Translations under genes and position numbers: made by a program | Shown here: in pieces, positions 8,538-19,238 of the stretch | Numbering within the stretch: position 1 is the first letter of the stretch | Layout of the letters: every line of letters begins with the position of its first letter | Assembly (NCBI GenBank): GCA_963805405.1 | Contig: CAWDUC010000014.1 | Coordinates: 1-64,000, forward strand | Length of the DNA: 64,000 nt | Source of the DNA: JAEUMG01 sp963805405 | Lineage (GTDB): Bacteria > Pseudomonadota > Alphaproteobacteria > Rhizobiales > Aestuariivirgaceae | Reading direction: 5' to 3' | The notes under the pieces: generated by a model | Seen by the model: the letters and a program-made list of their open reading frames with translations, nothing else | Told to the model about the DNA's origin: nothing | Databases searched by the model: none

Positions 8538-11311
8538 GCTTCACGACACCTTGGGCCTTGGCAGCGCTTGCGGTGCTTCCGGTCATCTGGTGGCTCTTGC
8601 GTTTCACGCCGCCGCGTCCGCAGACCCTGCGCTTCCCACCCTTGCGCATCCTGCTGCAGCTGGTCTCGCGCGAAGACCAGGCAGACCATACGCCCTGGTG
8701 GCTGATGGCGCTGCGCCTGCTGATCGCGGCGCTTTTCATCTTGCCGTGGCGCACCCATTCTACTCGGCCGAACGGCGCAGCATTGCCGGCACTGGCCCAC
8801 TGTTGCTCATTGTCGATGACGGTGGGCGGCGGCGAAGGATGGCAGGCTCGCCAGACACTGATCTCTGAAACCCTGTCGCTTGCCGAGCGCGAAAGCCGGC
8901 CCGTGGCGCTCGCCACCACATCGCCGACGTCGCGAGGCGGGGATATTGTGCCGGTGGCGCCGCAGGTCGCGCGTGAAGCAGCGGCCGCGCTCGAACCCAA
9001 GGCCTTCGACCCGATCGCGCAGGTCTGCTCCGGCGCCTTGAGCAGGCTTTTGGCCAGGCCGACGCCGTTCAGGTCCTGTGGTTGTCGGATGGACTGGACC
9101 ACGCTTCGGCCGCAGGCGTTTGCCACGGGCTTACAGGTCTTGCCGGAGGCCACGCCGGAGTCGAGGTTGTTGTCCCGGAGGATACGACGATTCCGGCGGC
9201 GCTGTCGCCGCCGCCATCGAAGGCAACAAGATCAAGGTCAAGGCACTGCGTCCACCGCGTGCCGGCGGCGAGGACGTAACGGTCGAAGCTCTGGCCTCTA
9301 ACGGCCGTAGCCTGGCGGACGCGCGGCTCAGCTTCGGGCCGGGAGCCGGTGCGGCCGAGACCGAACATCGAACTCCCTCTCGAATTGCGCAACGAGGCCC
9401 AGCGCATCGTGTTGCGCGACGAGCGTGCCGCATCCGCGGTCTATCTTCTCGATGATCGCTGGCGTCGAAAGACTGTCGGACTGGTCGCCGGCTCGTCGAT
9501 CGAACTCGCCCAGCCACTTCTCTCGCCGCTTTATTACGTCTCTCGCGCGCTTGAGCCCTACGCGGAGATCTATGAACCGAAACCGATCCCGAATTGGCGG
9601 AACGGCTTGGCGCTGGTCTGTCGATGCTGGTCCTGGCCGATGTCGGCGTCCTGCCGAGTGAACGCCACGACATGATCGAGAATGGGTCAATGGCGGCGGC
9701 GTGTTGTTGCGCTTTGCCGGCCCGCGTCTCGCAGGCGGCCAGGACGATTTGATCCCGGTCACCATGCGCGAGGGTGACCGTTCTCTCGGTAGTGCTTTGA
9801 GCTGGGAAGAACCGCAGCCGCTACAGCCATTTCCAGATCTGGGCCCGTTTGCGCGGCCTTACCGTCGACCCGCAAGTCAAGGTGGCGCGACAGGTCCTGG
9901 CCGAGCCTGACGCCGATCTCCCTTCCAAGGTCTGGGCATCGTTGGCTGATGGCACTCCATTGGTTACGGCCAAGAAGCACGGCAACGGTCTCGTCATCCT
10001 CGTTCACGTGACCGCCAATGCCGACTGGTCGAACCTTCCCTTGTCCGGCCTGTTTGTCGATATGCTGCGCCGGATCGTCGATCTTGCACCAGGTGCAGGC
10101 GGTGGTGCCACCGGCGGTGCGGCAGCGACGGAAGCGAGTGCCACTTTCACGCCACGCCGGATGCTCGCCGGCAATGGCGATCTTGTCGATCCGACGCCCG
10201 ACTCCCGGCCGGTGGCTGCCGGTGAGATTGATCGGCTGACGCCCGACTCCTGAACATCCCGCCGGGCTCTATCGCCGCGGCGGCAGCGAGAGGGCAATCA
10301 ACTTGGTTCATCAAGGCGACAGCCTGCCGCTGATGGGCGCGATGCCGGCCGGAGTATCCGTGCGCGACCTGACGCCCGCTCCAGCGCTTGATCTTGCACG
10401 CTGGCTGTTCCTCGCAGCCTTCATCCTGTTCCTGCTCGATTGCGCTGCTGCGCTTTTCGTCTCGGGTCGCTGGCGGCAGGTGACCACCACCGCAGCAGTT
10501 ATACTTCTCGTCCTCGGCGCCGGCAGGAAACTTCGCGACGGACGCACGCGCGCAGACTCCTTCCACCGACAGCAGTCGAGTTTGCCCTGGACAACACCCT
10601 GCAGACCCGCCTCGCCTATGTTTTGACCGGCGATTTTGAAGTCGACAATGTTAGCCTTGCTCGGTCTGCAAGGCTCGGAACCGCCCTTCTCCAGCGGACT
10701 TCGGTCGAACCGGAGATCCTGTTGCCGTCGACATCGAGAAGGATGAAATCGTTTTCTTTCCGCTGATCTATTGGCCGGTGATCGCCAATGCGCCGGAGCC
10801 TTCCGCGGCGGCTCTCGCCAAGCTCGACACCTACATGAAGAATGGCGGGACGATCCTGTTCGATACCCGCGAGGATGGCGCCGATTTCGGCTCGATGACC
10901 GGATCCGCAAGTCCGGCCGTCGAATCCTTGCGTCGCATTCTCGCGAAGCTCGACATTCCGGCACTTGAACCCGTTCCCCCTGACCATGTGCTGACCAAGG
11001 CGTTTTATCTCCTGCAGAGCTTTCCGGGCCGCTACGACCTCGGCGAAGTATGGGTCGAGCGCAATGACGGACAAAACGGCAGCGGCAACGCCGACGGCGT
11101 CTCCTCGATCATGATCGGCTCGAATGACTACGCTGCGGCCTGGGCGACCGACGATAGTGGCCGACCGCTTTTTGCAACCGTGCCCGGCGGTGAGCGCCAG
11201 CGCGAACTGTCCTATCGCTCCGGAATCAACTTCGTGATGTACGCGCTGACCGGCAATTACAAAGCCGACCAGGTTCACGTGCCGGCGCTCCTCGAGCGGC
11301 TCGGGCAATAG
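8534..11311 (+). CDS. BatA/DUF4159 membrane protein (many frameshifts)
   Basis: A long membrane protein of about 925 residues. The N-terminal aerotolerance (BatA-like) domain is clear: FTTPWALAALAVLPVIWWLL, PPRPQTLRFPPLRIL and a second helix (WLMALRLLIAALFIL). A vWA-like middle (LLLIVDDG, VLWLSDGLDH), a helix pair near 10380-10520 (LARWLFLAAFILFLLD; TTTAAVILLVLGAG) and a C-terminal DUF4159 domain (FFPLIYWPVIANAP, GGTILFDTREDG, GRYDLGEVWVE, NFVMYALTGNYKADQ) follow. Reading changes frame at roughly 8742, 8820, 9020, 9200, 9340, 9600, 9850, 10250, 10530 and 10670. So many shifts in an otherwise conserved gene point to sequence error. It is flanked by the DUF58 and amidotransferase-like partners. 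Confidence 0.75.
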
Positions 11312-11319
11312 GAGCGCGC

Positions 11320-13390
11320 ATGAACTGGGATTTCAGCATCGACCCCGTCGTGCCGCTCTGGTGGATAGCGGTGCTTGCGGGCCTCGGTCTGATCCTTATC
11401 GCGATCAACGCCTATTCGCGCTTGCCGGGCTGGCCTCTGCGCCTGCTCACCCTGGCGATACTGGCTGCGGCGCTCGATCAATCCGGTGATGCGCCAGGAA
11501 GACCGCGAGCCGCTGGCCGACATCGCCGTGGCCGTGATCGACAAGACGCCAGAGCCAGGACTACGGCAACCGCCTGGCCCAGGCCGACAACGCCGAGAAA
11601 GCGCTCAAGGAAGCCGTCGCTCAATTGGGCAACACCGAACTGCGGGTGGTGACGGCGCGCTCCGGCATCACCGCGGAAGCAGATGGTACGCGCCTCTTCT
11701 CAAGCCTCGACCAAGCTCTCGCCGACGTGCCTCCCGAACGTTTTGCCGGCGCCGATCATGGTCACCGACGGCCAGGTGCATGACATTCCCGAACAACTCA
11801 CCAAGTTGGGCTTCAATGCGCCGGTGCATGGCCTGCTGACCGGCCAGCGCGACGAACGCGACCGCCGCATCGTCATCGAGTCGGCTCCGCGCTTCGGCAT
11901 TGTCGGCAAGGAACAGACGATCAAGTTCCGCGTCGACGACACCGCCGGCGGCAATGGCCAGGCAAGCGTCACGGTACGCGTCGGCAATGCCGATCCCATA
12001 ACGGTCACGGTGCGAGACCGGACAATCGATCGAGCTGCCGGTGATGATCGATCATGGCGGCCAGAACATTGCCGAGATTGTCACCGAGCCGCTTGAAGGC
12101 GAGATCGCGCTTCAGAACAATCGCGCCATGGCGGTGATCGAGGGCGTGCGCGACCGGTTGCGCGTGCTGCTCGTTTCCGGCGAGCCGCATCCCGGCGAGC
12201 GCACCTGGCGCAATCTGCTCAAGGCGGATGCTTCCGTCGATCTCGTGCATTTCACGATCCTGCGTCCGCCCGAAAAACAGGACGGCACCCCGATCAAGGA
12301 ATTGTCGCTGATCGCCTTTCCGACGCGCGAACTCTTTGTCGACAAGCTCGACGAATTCGACCTCATCATCTTCGACCGCTATCGTCGCCAGGGCGTCCTG
12401 CCGATGGCCTATTTGGCCAATGTCGCGCGATTACGTCGCCAAGGGCGGCGCTGTCTTGATTGCGGCGGGACCGGACTACGCTTCCGCCGGCGGCCTCTAC
12501 AACACACCGCTCGGCGACGTCCTGGCCGCCGCGCCCACCGGCGAGATCACCGAGACGCCGTTTCGTCCGCATGTGACGGCGATCGGCAAGCGCCATCCGG
12601 TGACCAGCGACCTGCCCGGCGCCTCGGATGCCGAGCCCCATTGGGGCCGCTGGTTCCGGCTTGTCGATGCAACGCCCGAGCGCGGCGAAACAGTGATGTC
12701 GGGCCCCGACGACAAGCCGCTTCTTGTCCTTTCGCGCGAGGGCGAAGGCCGCGTCGCGCATCCTGCTTTCCGATCACGGCTGGCTCTGGGCGCGAGGCTA
12801 TGACGGGGGCGGTCCTCAGACCGAGTTGCTGCGTCGTGTCGCCCACTGGCTGATGAAGGAGCCCGATCTCGAGGAAGAGCATCTGAGCGGCCGCCAGGAA
12901 GAGCGTAATCTTGTCATCGAGCGTCGTACCATCACCGATCAGGTATCGCCCGTTACCGTGACGCTCCCGTCCGGCAAGACCGAAACCGTCACCCTCGCCG
13001 AGCAGTCGCCGGGGCACTGGACCGGCAAGGTCGAGATCAAGGAGGCGGGTCTGCATCGCTTGAGCGATGGCACGTTGGAAGCCGTTGCCGCGGCCGGCAA
13101 TGCCGACCCGAAAGGAAACCGCCGATATCGTTGCGACCGCCGCCAAGCTCGATCCCGTCGCGCAAGCGACCGGCGGCGGCATGTTCTGGCTTGCCGATCG
13201 CGATGGCCTGCCGCGCATTCTCAAAGTACCGGCCGGTCGCCAGATGGCAGGCTCAGGCTGGTTCGGCCTCAAGGAAAACGACGTCTATCGCGTTCGCTCG
13301 TTGCGCGAGATTTCATTCTTCTCGACGCTGGCCGCGCTCGGTCTCTTGCTTCTCGCCATCTGCGCCATGTGGCGCCGCGAAGGACGCTAA
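11320..13390 (+). CDS. Amidotransferase-like vWA membrane protein of the MoxR operon (frameshifted)
   Basis: Conserved partner of DUF4159 proteins. MNWDFSIDPVVPLWWIAVL begins an N-terminal helix pair; a vWA-like domain follows (DIAVAVIDKTP, LRVVTARSG, IMVTDGQVHD), then a class I glutamine amidotransferase-like fold (VLLVSGEPHPGERTWRN, DLIIFDRYRRQGVLP, YVAKGGAVLIAAGPDYA, PVTSDLPG, VAILLSDHGWLWARG). No catalytic Cys nucleophile is evident in the elbow region, so it is probably not an enzyme. It ends with a helix (STLAALGLLLLAICAMW). Frameshifts occur near 11485, 11570, 11740, 12010, 12430, 12765 and 13110. It begins 9 bp after DUF4159 and overlaps the convergent GNAT gene by 3 bp. Confidence 0.75.
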
Positions 13391-13968
13391 GCGGGCATAG
13401 CGAGGCATTCGGCCCCGCTGCTTGCAGACCTGCCCGACCGTGCAGCCTGTTCCTTGAAGCGATGCGGCGGCAGCACGAGGCCGTGAGCGGGATCGAGGGC
13501 ACCTGCCTCAAGTTCCAGATAAAGGAACCGATTTGGATCAACCGGGCCTGGCATCAGCAGCAGATTTTCGGGCAGCTTCCGAAAGCCCACCCGCGCATAA
13601 TATGGCGCGTCACCGACCAGGAGCATGAGCTTGTGGCCCCGTTTCTTGGCCCGCGCGATTCCTTCCCGCATCAGCGCCAATCCGATGCCGAGATTTTGCC
13701 GTGCCGGATGCACCGCCAGCGGCCCGAGCAATAGGGCATCGGTACCGGAATCACCGATCTTGAGCGGCCAGAAGCTGATCGTGCCCGAAAGGCCGATTTC
13801 CGCATCACGTACCACCAGAGACAGGCCCGGAATGGCTGCATTGCCTTCGCGCAACCGGTAGGACGACTTGGTCTGCCGAGACAGGCCAAAGGAAAGATCG
13901 AGCAAAGTTTCGACTGCGTCGGCATCGGCAAGCGTCGTTTCCTCGACGCTGAAGGCATGGGCATTCAT
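13387..13968 (-). CDS. GNAT family N-acetyltransferase
   Basis: This 193-residue protein has a GNAT fold: LLLGPLAVHPARQNLGIGLALM is the acetyl-CoA pyrophosphate-binding motif A (Q/RxxGxG/A type), and YYARVGFRKL is the usual C-terminal beta-alpha motif. Its general form matches the YhbS-like group (acetyltransferases of unknown small substrates). It is intact in one frame and convergent with the MoxR-type operon, stop codons overlapping. Confidence 0.85.
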   Translation of the reverse strand: MNAHAFSVEETTLADADAVETLLDLSFGLSRQTKSSYRLREGNAAIPGLSLVVRDAEIGLSGTISFWPLKIGDSGTDALLLGPLAVHPARQNLGIGLALMREGIARAKKRGHKLMLLVGDAPYYARVGFRKLPENLLLMPGPVDPNRFLYLELEAGALDPAHGLVLPPHRFKEQAARSGRSASSGAECLAMPA

Positions 13969-14188
13969 GGGAGCAACCTGCGTAATCTAGGGGGTAACGA
14001 CTGACCGGGTTCGCGTGCCTAGGTTTGGAGGCTTAACAGCAAAGGGCCCGGGACGGCTTATTCAGGCGCGGGCAAAGCGCGCGCTTAAGCTCGTCGTCGC
14101 TGCGCGGTCGAAGCCGCGATTATCGCAAGGGCCTTGGTCATCAGGGCGCGGTTTCTATCACAGCAGCGACTACGGGTAAATGGTCGAT

Positions 14189-14660
14189 CTACCAATCGCG
14201 TGCGATTGCCGCGCCGTTCAGGATTTCGGCGAGGCGCCTTTTCGTGCCTCCGGTGGTCCCGGCCGGCAGTTCCGTCGGCAAAAAGAACTCCGCCGCAGCG
14301 ATCTCCCGCGTTCGGCGTAAACGGCTCTTGCCGGTACCGCCGGACCAGGAAGCAGGCGAGGTGATCGCCCATGAATTGCCGGTGGTTGGCGAAGATGCCG
14401 TGGAGGGCGGGCTCGCCCTCAATGACGATGCCGGCCTCCTCATGTACCTCGCGTCGAACGGCCTCATAGGCCGTCTCCCCGCGTTCGACCCCGCCGCCCG
14501 GCAGAATCCAGCCCGGCGCGTAGCTATGCTGGACGAGCAGCACTTTGCCGCCGGCGTCGATCACCACCGCCCGGACGCCGAGCGTCGCCCCTCGCGTCAA
14601 CCTGAACCAGGGATGCAACGCGAAGCGCGAAACCACTCTGAAAAGTGCAGCTTTTGTCAT
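14189..14660 (-). CDS. Nudix hydrolase (one frameshift)
   Basis: Nudix box complete: GGGVERGETAYEAVRREV followed by HEEAGI, matching GX5EX7REUXEEXGU. The start MTKAALFRVVSRFALHPWF at 14660 is chosen because upstream residues look non-coding. A frameshift near 14310 changes to the frame ending AEFFLPTELPAG...AIARDW with the stop at 14189; the alternative longer frame to 14085 is unlikely. Nudix enzymes hydrolyse nucleoside diphosphate derivatives; the substrate cannot be predicted. It is divergent from the MsbA-like gene, with about 115 bp between starts. Confidence 0.8.
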
Positions 14661-14775
14661 TAGAAGCGAAGGATGGCGGAAGCTGGCGCGGTTTGCTAGG
14701 TGTGCCGCAATGTTGGATAGTCCGTTGCCCGCCACGCGGCGATTTGGGTCCGCCGGCCACCCGGCGGCCTGATGC

Positions 14776-16492
14776 ATGATCAAAGTTCTTAAGCTCTTTT
14801 TCAGCGCCGAGGGTACACGGCCTTATCTCGTCCTCGGCTGCCTGCTGCTCGCCGCGCTTTCCGAGGCGGTCGGCGTCGGCACCCTTTTGCCGGCGCTGAC
14901 GACCCTCACCGGCGACCAGGCTTCCTCGTCCCCGGTTACCCGTGCCGTCTACGGGTCATTCGAGTTCCTGGGGATCGCACCCAATATCAGCAACTTCATC
15001 ATCGTCATCGTCATGGCGCTGGTCCTGAAGAGTATCCTCGGCTTCGGCGCGCTCGCCTACACCGGTTGGGCGGTGTCGCGGCTTGCTACGAAGCTGCGGG
15101 TCGGGCTTTTCGACGCGCTGTTCCGGGCCCGCTGGAGTTACTATGCCGACAAGAAGCTCGGTGCCATTGCCAATGCGATCAGCAACGACGCGGCGCGCGC
15201 CGCCGACGCCTATTCGTCCTCCGCCGCCTTCGCCGCGAGCGTGGTGCAGAACATCACCTATGCGCTGGTTGCAGTCTTCATCGACTGGAAGCTTGGCCTC
15301 ATCGGCATCGGCATCAGCGTCTTCATCGCACTCGTGCTGTCGCGGATCGTCAAGACCTCCGGTCGCGCGGGCAAGCGGCAACTGCGCCGTATTTCCGATC
15401 TGACAGTCCTCGTCACCGACGTGATCGGCAATGTGAAGCCGATCAAGACGATGAACCGCTTCAATTCGGTTCTCGAGTCGACCAGCAACAAGATCAAGTC
15501 GCTGCGCCGGGCGCTGCTCAAGAAGGAACTCGGCCGCGCCGGACTGACGCATGGCAGTGTCGCGCTCACCGCCATCATCATCGGCGGTGCGCTTTATGCG
15601 GCAGTGAACTACTGGAACTTTCCCCTCGCCGAACTCATGGTCATGGGGCTTGTCTTCTACCAGCTTGTGAACATCACCAACAAAACTCAAAAGACGCTGC
15701 AGGGCGCCGTCGAGGTCGAAGGCGCTTACTGGCGCGTCCTCGACCTGATGGACGAAGCCCGCGCCAATTCCGAGCGCCATACCGGCACCATCAAGCCGAC
15801 GATCGACAAGGGTTGCCATTTCGAGCACGTAAGCTTTGCTTATGGCGAGTTGCCGGTGATCCACGATGTAAGCTTCGACATCCCGGCACGCGAGATCACC
15901 GTGCTGCAGGGCATATCGGGCAGCGGCAAGACCACGATCATCGATCTTCTTTGCGGCCTGCACAATCCGGAATCCGGCGCTATCACCATCGACGATGTTA
16001 ACCTCCGCGACATCGACATGAAGGCTTGGCGTAGCATGATCGGCTATGTGCCGCAGGAGTTGAACCTGCTGCATGGCAGCATCAGGGAAAATGTGACGCT
16101 CGGCGATGAAACGATCAGCGACGAGCGCATCCTCGATGCCCTGGCGCAAGCCGGGCGCGGCCGACTTTGTAGCCTCCCTGCCCGACGGATTGGCGACCGA
16201 TGTGGGCTCCATGGGCGGTAAGCTTTCGGGCGGCCAGCGCCAGCGCATTTCGATCGCACGCGCCTTGGTCATCGAGCCTTCGATTCTGGTGCTGGACGAA
16301 GTCACCAGCGCGCTCGATCCCGAAACCGAGGCCGAAATCTGTCGTAACATCTCATCGCTGCGCGGTCGCTACTCGATCGTTGCGATCACCCATCGCCCGG
16401 CCTGGAGCCAGATTGCCAATCGGCTCTACCTCGTCGCGAATGGGCATGTCACGGGCCTCGACTTCGCCCGCCACCCCGAGGCGGCACAATAG
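14776..16492 (+). CDS. MsbA-like ABC exporter half-transporter (one frameshift)
   Basis: About 572 residues: an ABC type-1 exporter membrane domain (residues ~15-320, six helices) fused to a nucleotide-binding domain. Walker A GISGSGKTT (~378), Q-loop IGYVPQELNL, signature LSGGQRQR (~483), Walker B ILVLDEVTSALD (~502) and H-loop ITHRP are present. A frameshift near 16160 (within LAQAGAADFVASLPDG) splits the reading. The architecture is that of lipid flippases such as MsbA. It directly precedes the ceramide-synthase candidate with an 8-bp gap and lies at the head of the sphingolipid locus, so flipping of ceramide lipids from the inner to the outer leaflet of the inner membrane is a reasonable inference; lipid A or an unrelated drug remains possible. 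Confidence 0.85.
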
Positions 16493-16500
16493 GAGAGCGC

Positions 16501-17643
16501 GTGGCGTCGATGGTCGAGATTCGCCCCGTTTCCGATCGCAAGGGAATCGACGATTTCCTCGCTGTGCCCTTCGAAATCTATGCCACCGATCCCAATTGGA
16601 TCGCGCCCTTGTTTCTTGAACGAAACGAGCACCTCGATCCCAGGAAAAATCCCTACTTTCTGCATGCCGAAGCGCAGCTCTTCGTCGCCTATGATGGTGG
16701 CCGGCCCGTCGGGCGCATCTCCGCGCAAATCGACAGGCTGCATCTCGAGCGGTTCAACGACGCTACTTGCCAGTTCGGATTTCTCGAGGCGCGCGACAAG
16801 CCGGAAGAGTTCGCAGCTCTCCTGTCGACGGCTGAGGCCTGGCTCTCCCAGCGCGGCATGAAGCGCCTCCAGGGCCCTTTCAACTTTTCGATCAATGACG
16901 AAATGGGTCTGTTGATCGAAGGCTTCGACCGGCCCCCGATTTTCATGATGGGCCACGCGCGGCCTTATTATCAGGCCCGGATCGAGGCGCTTCGCTATCA
17001 AAAAGCGAAGGACGTCATCGCCTATGACTATGACGGATTGCAGCCCTTGCGGCGCAGCCTCCAGGCGATGATCGAAAAGGTGAAGGCCTCCGGCGAATTG
17101 ACCGTCCGGCCAATCAGCAAGAAGCATCTCGACCGCGACCTCCCGATCATCATCAAGATCTTCAACGATGCCTGGTCGGAGAATTGGGGCTTCGTGCCGA
17201 TGACGAACGAAGAGATTGCGGCGCTCGGGAAAAACCTCAAGCTTCTCGTCGCTGAAGGCTATATCGCGATTGCGGAGTATCAGGGCGAACCGGCGGCGAT
17301 GGCGGTCACGCTTCCCGACATCAATGACTGGATCAAGGATCTGGATGGCAGGCTCCTGCCCTTTGGCTGGGCCAAGCTCGCCTACAGGCTTTTCAGCGCG
17401 CCGCCAAAGGCGGTGCGCATGCCTCTGATGGGTGTTTTGCGCAAGTATCACGGCACGCCGCAAGGTGCCGCACTCGCCATGGCAGTCATCGATGCAGTCC
17501 GCTCCTATCATTTGAGCAAAGGCACCAAGCGCGCGGAGCTATCGTGGATTCTAGAAGACAACGCCCCGATGCGCCGCCTCATCGAGCAATTGGGCGCCAA
17601 GCCGTACAAGACCTATCGCATCTATGAAAAGGACCTCGCCTGA
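16501..17643 (+). CDS. GNAT-fold acyltransferase, candidate bacterial ceramide synthase (bCerS-like)
   Basis: This 380-residue protein contains a duplicated GNAT-like fold of the YghO type: EIYATDPNWIAPLFL, the motif MKRLQGPFNFSINDEMGLL, and GYIAIAEYQGEPAAMAVTLPD with a C-terminal WILEDNAPMRRLIEQLGAK. Proteins of this group are often mislabelled dATP pyrophosphohydrolase. In Caulobacter a GNAT-family protein of this kind in the sphingolipid region was identified as the bacterial ceramide synthase that N-acylates 3-ketosphinganine (established for that organism). Identity here rests on family resemblance plus the presence of serine palmitoyltransferase, acyl carrier protein, epimerase and acyl ligase 10 kb away. 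The start is GTG at 16501 (or ATG at 16510). Intact and clean. Confidence 0.65.
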   Translation: MASMVEIRPVSDRKGIDDFLAVPFEIYATDPNWIAPLFLERNEHLDPRKNPYFLHAEAQLFVAYDGGRPVGRISAQIDRLHLERFNDATCQFGFLEARDKPEEFAALLSTAEAWLSQRGMKRLQGPFNFSINDEMGLLIEGFDRPPIFMMGHARPYYQARIEALRYQKAKDVIAYDYDGLQPLRRSLQAMIEKVKASGELTVRPISKKHLDRDLPIIIKIFNDAWSENWGFVPMTNEEIAALGKNLKLLVAEGYIAIAEYQGEPAAMAVTLPDINDWIKDLDGRLLPFGWAKLAYRLFSAPPKAVRMPLMGVLRKYHGTPQGAALAMAVIDAVRSYHLSKGTKRAELSWILEDNAPMRRLIEQLGAKPYKTYRIYEKDLA

Positions 17644-17644
17644 C

Positions 17645-18428
17645 ATGAAGTGGCGGGCAATCGTGCTGGCCGCGGGGCGTGGCCCGAACGATCCCATGGC
17701 GGCTGCCTATGGCGTCAGCCACAAATGCCTGGTCGAGGTCGGCGGCGTTCCGATGTTGCGCCGTGTCGTCGACACCCTCGCTGATCATCCTTCCATCGGT
17801 AAAATCTCCGTTGCGATCGACAACCGGGACGTCGGGCTTCAGGCATTGGGCGATGCGGTTCCGAAAGTTGAGTTTGTGCCGACAGCCGAATCGGCGGCCC
17901 GCACCGTTTCGGCGCTGCTCGCGCAGTCGGACGGCGGCTACCCAATCTTGCTGACCACCGCTGATCACCCGCTTCTGACTGCGGCGATGATCGACAGCTT
18001 CATTGCAGCTTCCACGACGGGGCCGGCCGATCTTACGGTTGGGCTGGCGAGCGCCGAGACGATTCTTGCGGCCTACCCTGATGCGAAGCGAACCTACCTG
18101 CGCTTCGGCGACGACCGAGTCTCAGGGTGTAATCTCTTTGGCCTTCGCACCGCGAACGCCGTCAAGGCGATCGATTTCTGGCACTATCTCGAACCGCTGC
18201 AGGAAAAAACCATGGCGCCTCTTCGCCGCCTTTGGACCGATGGCGATTCTGCGCTTTTTCACCGGCGCCATGAATCTCGATCGCGCCTTTGCCGTCGCCT
18301 CGCAACGTATCGGTATTGTGGCGCGACCAATCCTCCTGCCATTCGCCGACGCCGCGGTGGACGTCGACAAGCCGGCGGATAAGGAGCTGGCGGAAGATGT
18401 TCTGAGAAAGCGAGCCGCTCACCAGTGA
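17645..18428 (+). CDS. NTP-transferase (MobA/IspD-like) nucleotidyltransferase, one frameshift
   Basis: Rossmann-like nucleotidyltransferase beginning MKWRAIVLAAGRGPNDPM, with HKCLVEVGGVPMLRRVVDTL and LLTTADHPLLTAAMID (the DxD-like metal region), typical of enzymes that transfer a nucleotide to a phosphorylated alcohol or sugar. A frameshift near 18215 moves to the frame ending AVDVDKPADKELAEDVL, the common C-terminus of MobA-like NTP transferases. The canonical GxGxR glycine loop is altered (AAGRGPND). It starts 1 bp after the ceramide-synthase candidate's stop, so probably the same operon, and overlaps the convergent cytidylyltransferase-like gene by 10 bp. The substrate is unknown; headgroup activation for sphingolipids is inferred. 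Confidence 0.7.
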
Positions 18429-19147
18429 GCGACGAGATGGCGCGCTTGCTGTAGGTCGACCGGAAAATCGACTTCGCACCATTCGAGCCCGTCGATCGCA
18501 AGCGTGCGAACTTCGACGTGTTTGGCCAATCGTCCGACAGCCGATGGAAACCACTGCTTCAATCCCTGCGGCTCGCGCATCGATGCTTCGAGCACCTCGA
18601 CATAGGATTGCGGCCCCGTTTCGCGGAAATAGTAAATGCCGATCGCTTCCGCATCGACCGTTTCCGGCGGCAAGGTCTTGCCGATTTCCGTCAATCGGCC
18701 TCCATCCGACATGACTTTCATGTCGTCGGCATCGTAGCGCTCCTTGTGATTGATCGCGACCGTCACGGGGGCAGACGGCGCGGCAAGCAATCGCGCGGCA
18801 AGGTCGGCGCGAAACAGGGTATCGCCGTTGAGTTGGACGAATTCGCCGGTCATCTCGGCGCGCGCCATCCAGCAGCTCGCAAGATTATCGGCGACCGCGA
18901 AGAAGGGATTGAATATGGTTTTCACGGAAACGCCACGCGCCTGTGCGATTGACGCCAAGGCCGATTCCATGAGACCGGCCGCATAGCCAGTGACGACGAG
19001 GTATTCTTTGACACCGCAGGCCGCGAAAGCATCGATCTGCCGCTCGATCAGCGACTTGCCTCCAATGTCCAGGAGCGCCTTGGGGATATCGCTCGTCAGC
19101 GGCAACAGACGTTTGCCCTGGCCGGCACCCAGAATCACGACTTTCAC
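18419..19147 (-). CDS. LicC-like nucleotidylyltransferase (phospho-alcohol cytidylyltransferase family)
   Basis: A complete 242-residue nucleotidyltransferase starting MKVVILGAGQGKRLLPLT, with PKALLDIGGKSLIERQIDAF and VQLNGDTLFRADLAARLL (metal-binding D), and ending WCEVDFPVDLQQAR. This pattern is that of LicC and inositol-1-phosphate cytidylyltransferase type enzymes that make CDP-alcohols. The only minus-strand gene between 14.8 and 26 kb, convergent with the preceding NTP transferase and divergent from the metallophosphoesterase. A CDP-alcohol made here could feed the phosphotransferase at 23034, but this is inference. Confidence 0.75.
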   Translation of the reverse strand: MKVVILGAGQGKRLLPLTSDIPKALLDIGGKSLIERQIDAFAACGVKEYLVVTGYAAGLMESALASIAQARGVSVKTIFNPFFAVADNLASCWMARAEMTGEFVQLNGDTLFRADLAARLLAAPSAPVTVAINHKERYDADDMKVMSDGGRLTEIGKTLPPETVDAEAIGIYYFRETGPQSYVEVLEASMREPQGLKQWFPSAVGRLAKHVEVRTLAIDGLEWCEVDFPVDLQQARHLVAHW

Positions 19148-19238
19148 GAGACTTGAACCTTCGAATGGCTACGGCGTATTAACGCGGTCCCATTGCATCC
19201 GATCACCGTGAAGTCAACGTCCGGACCCGCGCCCCATA

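Noticed and set aside
15066..16001. 311-residue plus frame inside the MsbA-like gene
   Set aside because: Shadow frame, Arg/His-rich; the true frame has ABC exporter motifs.
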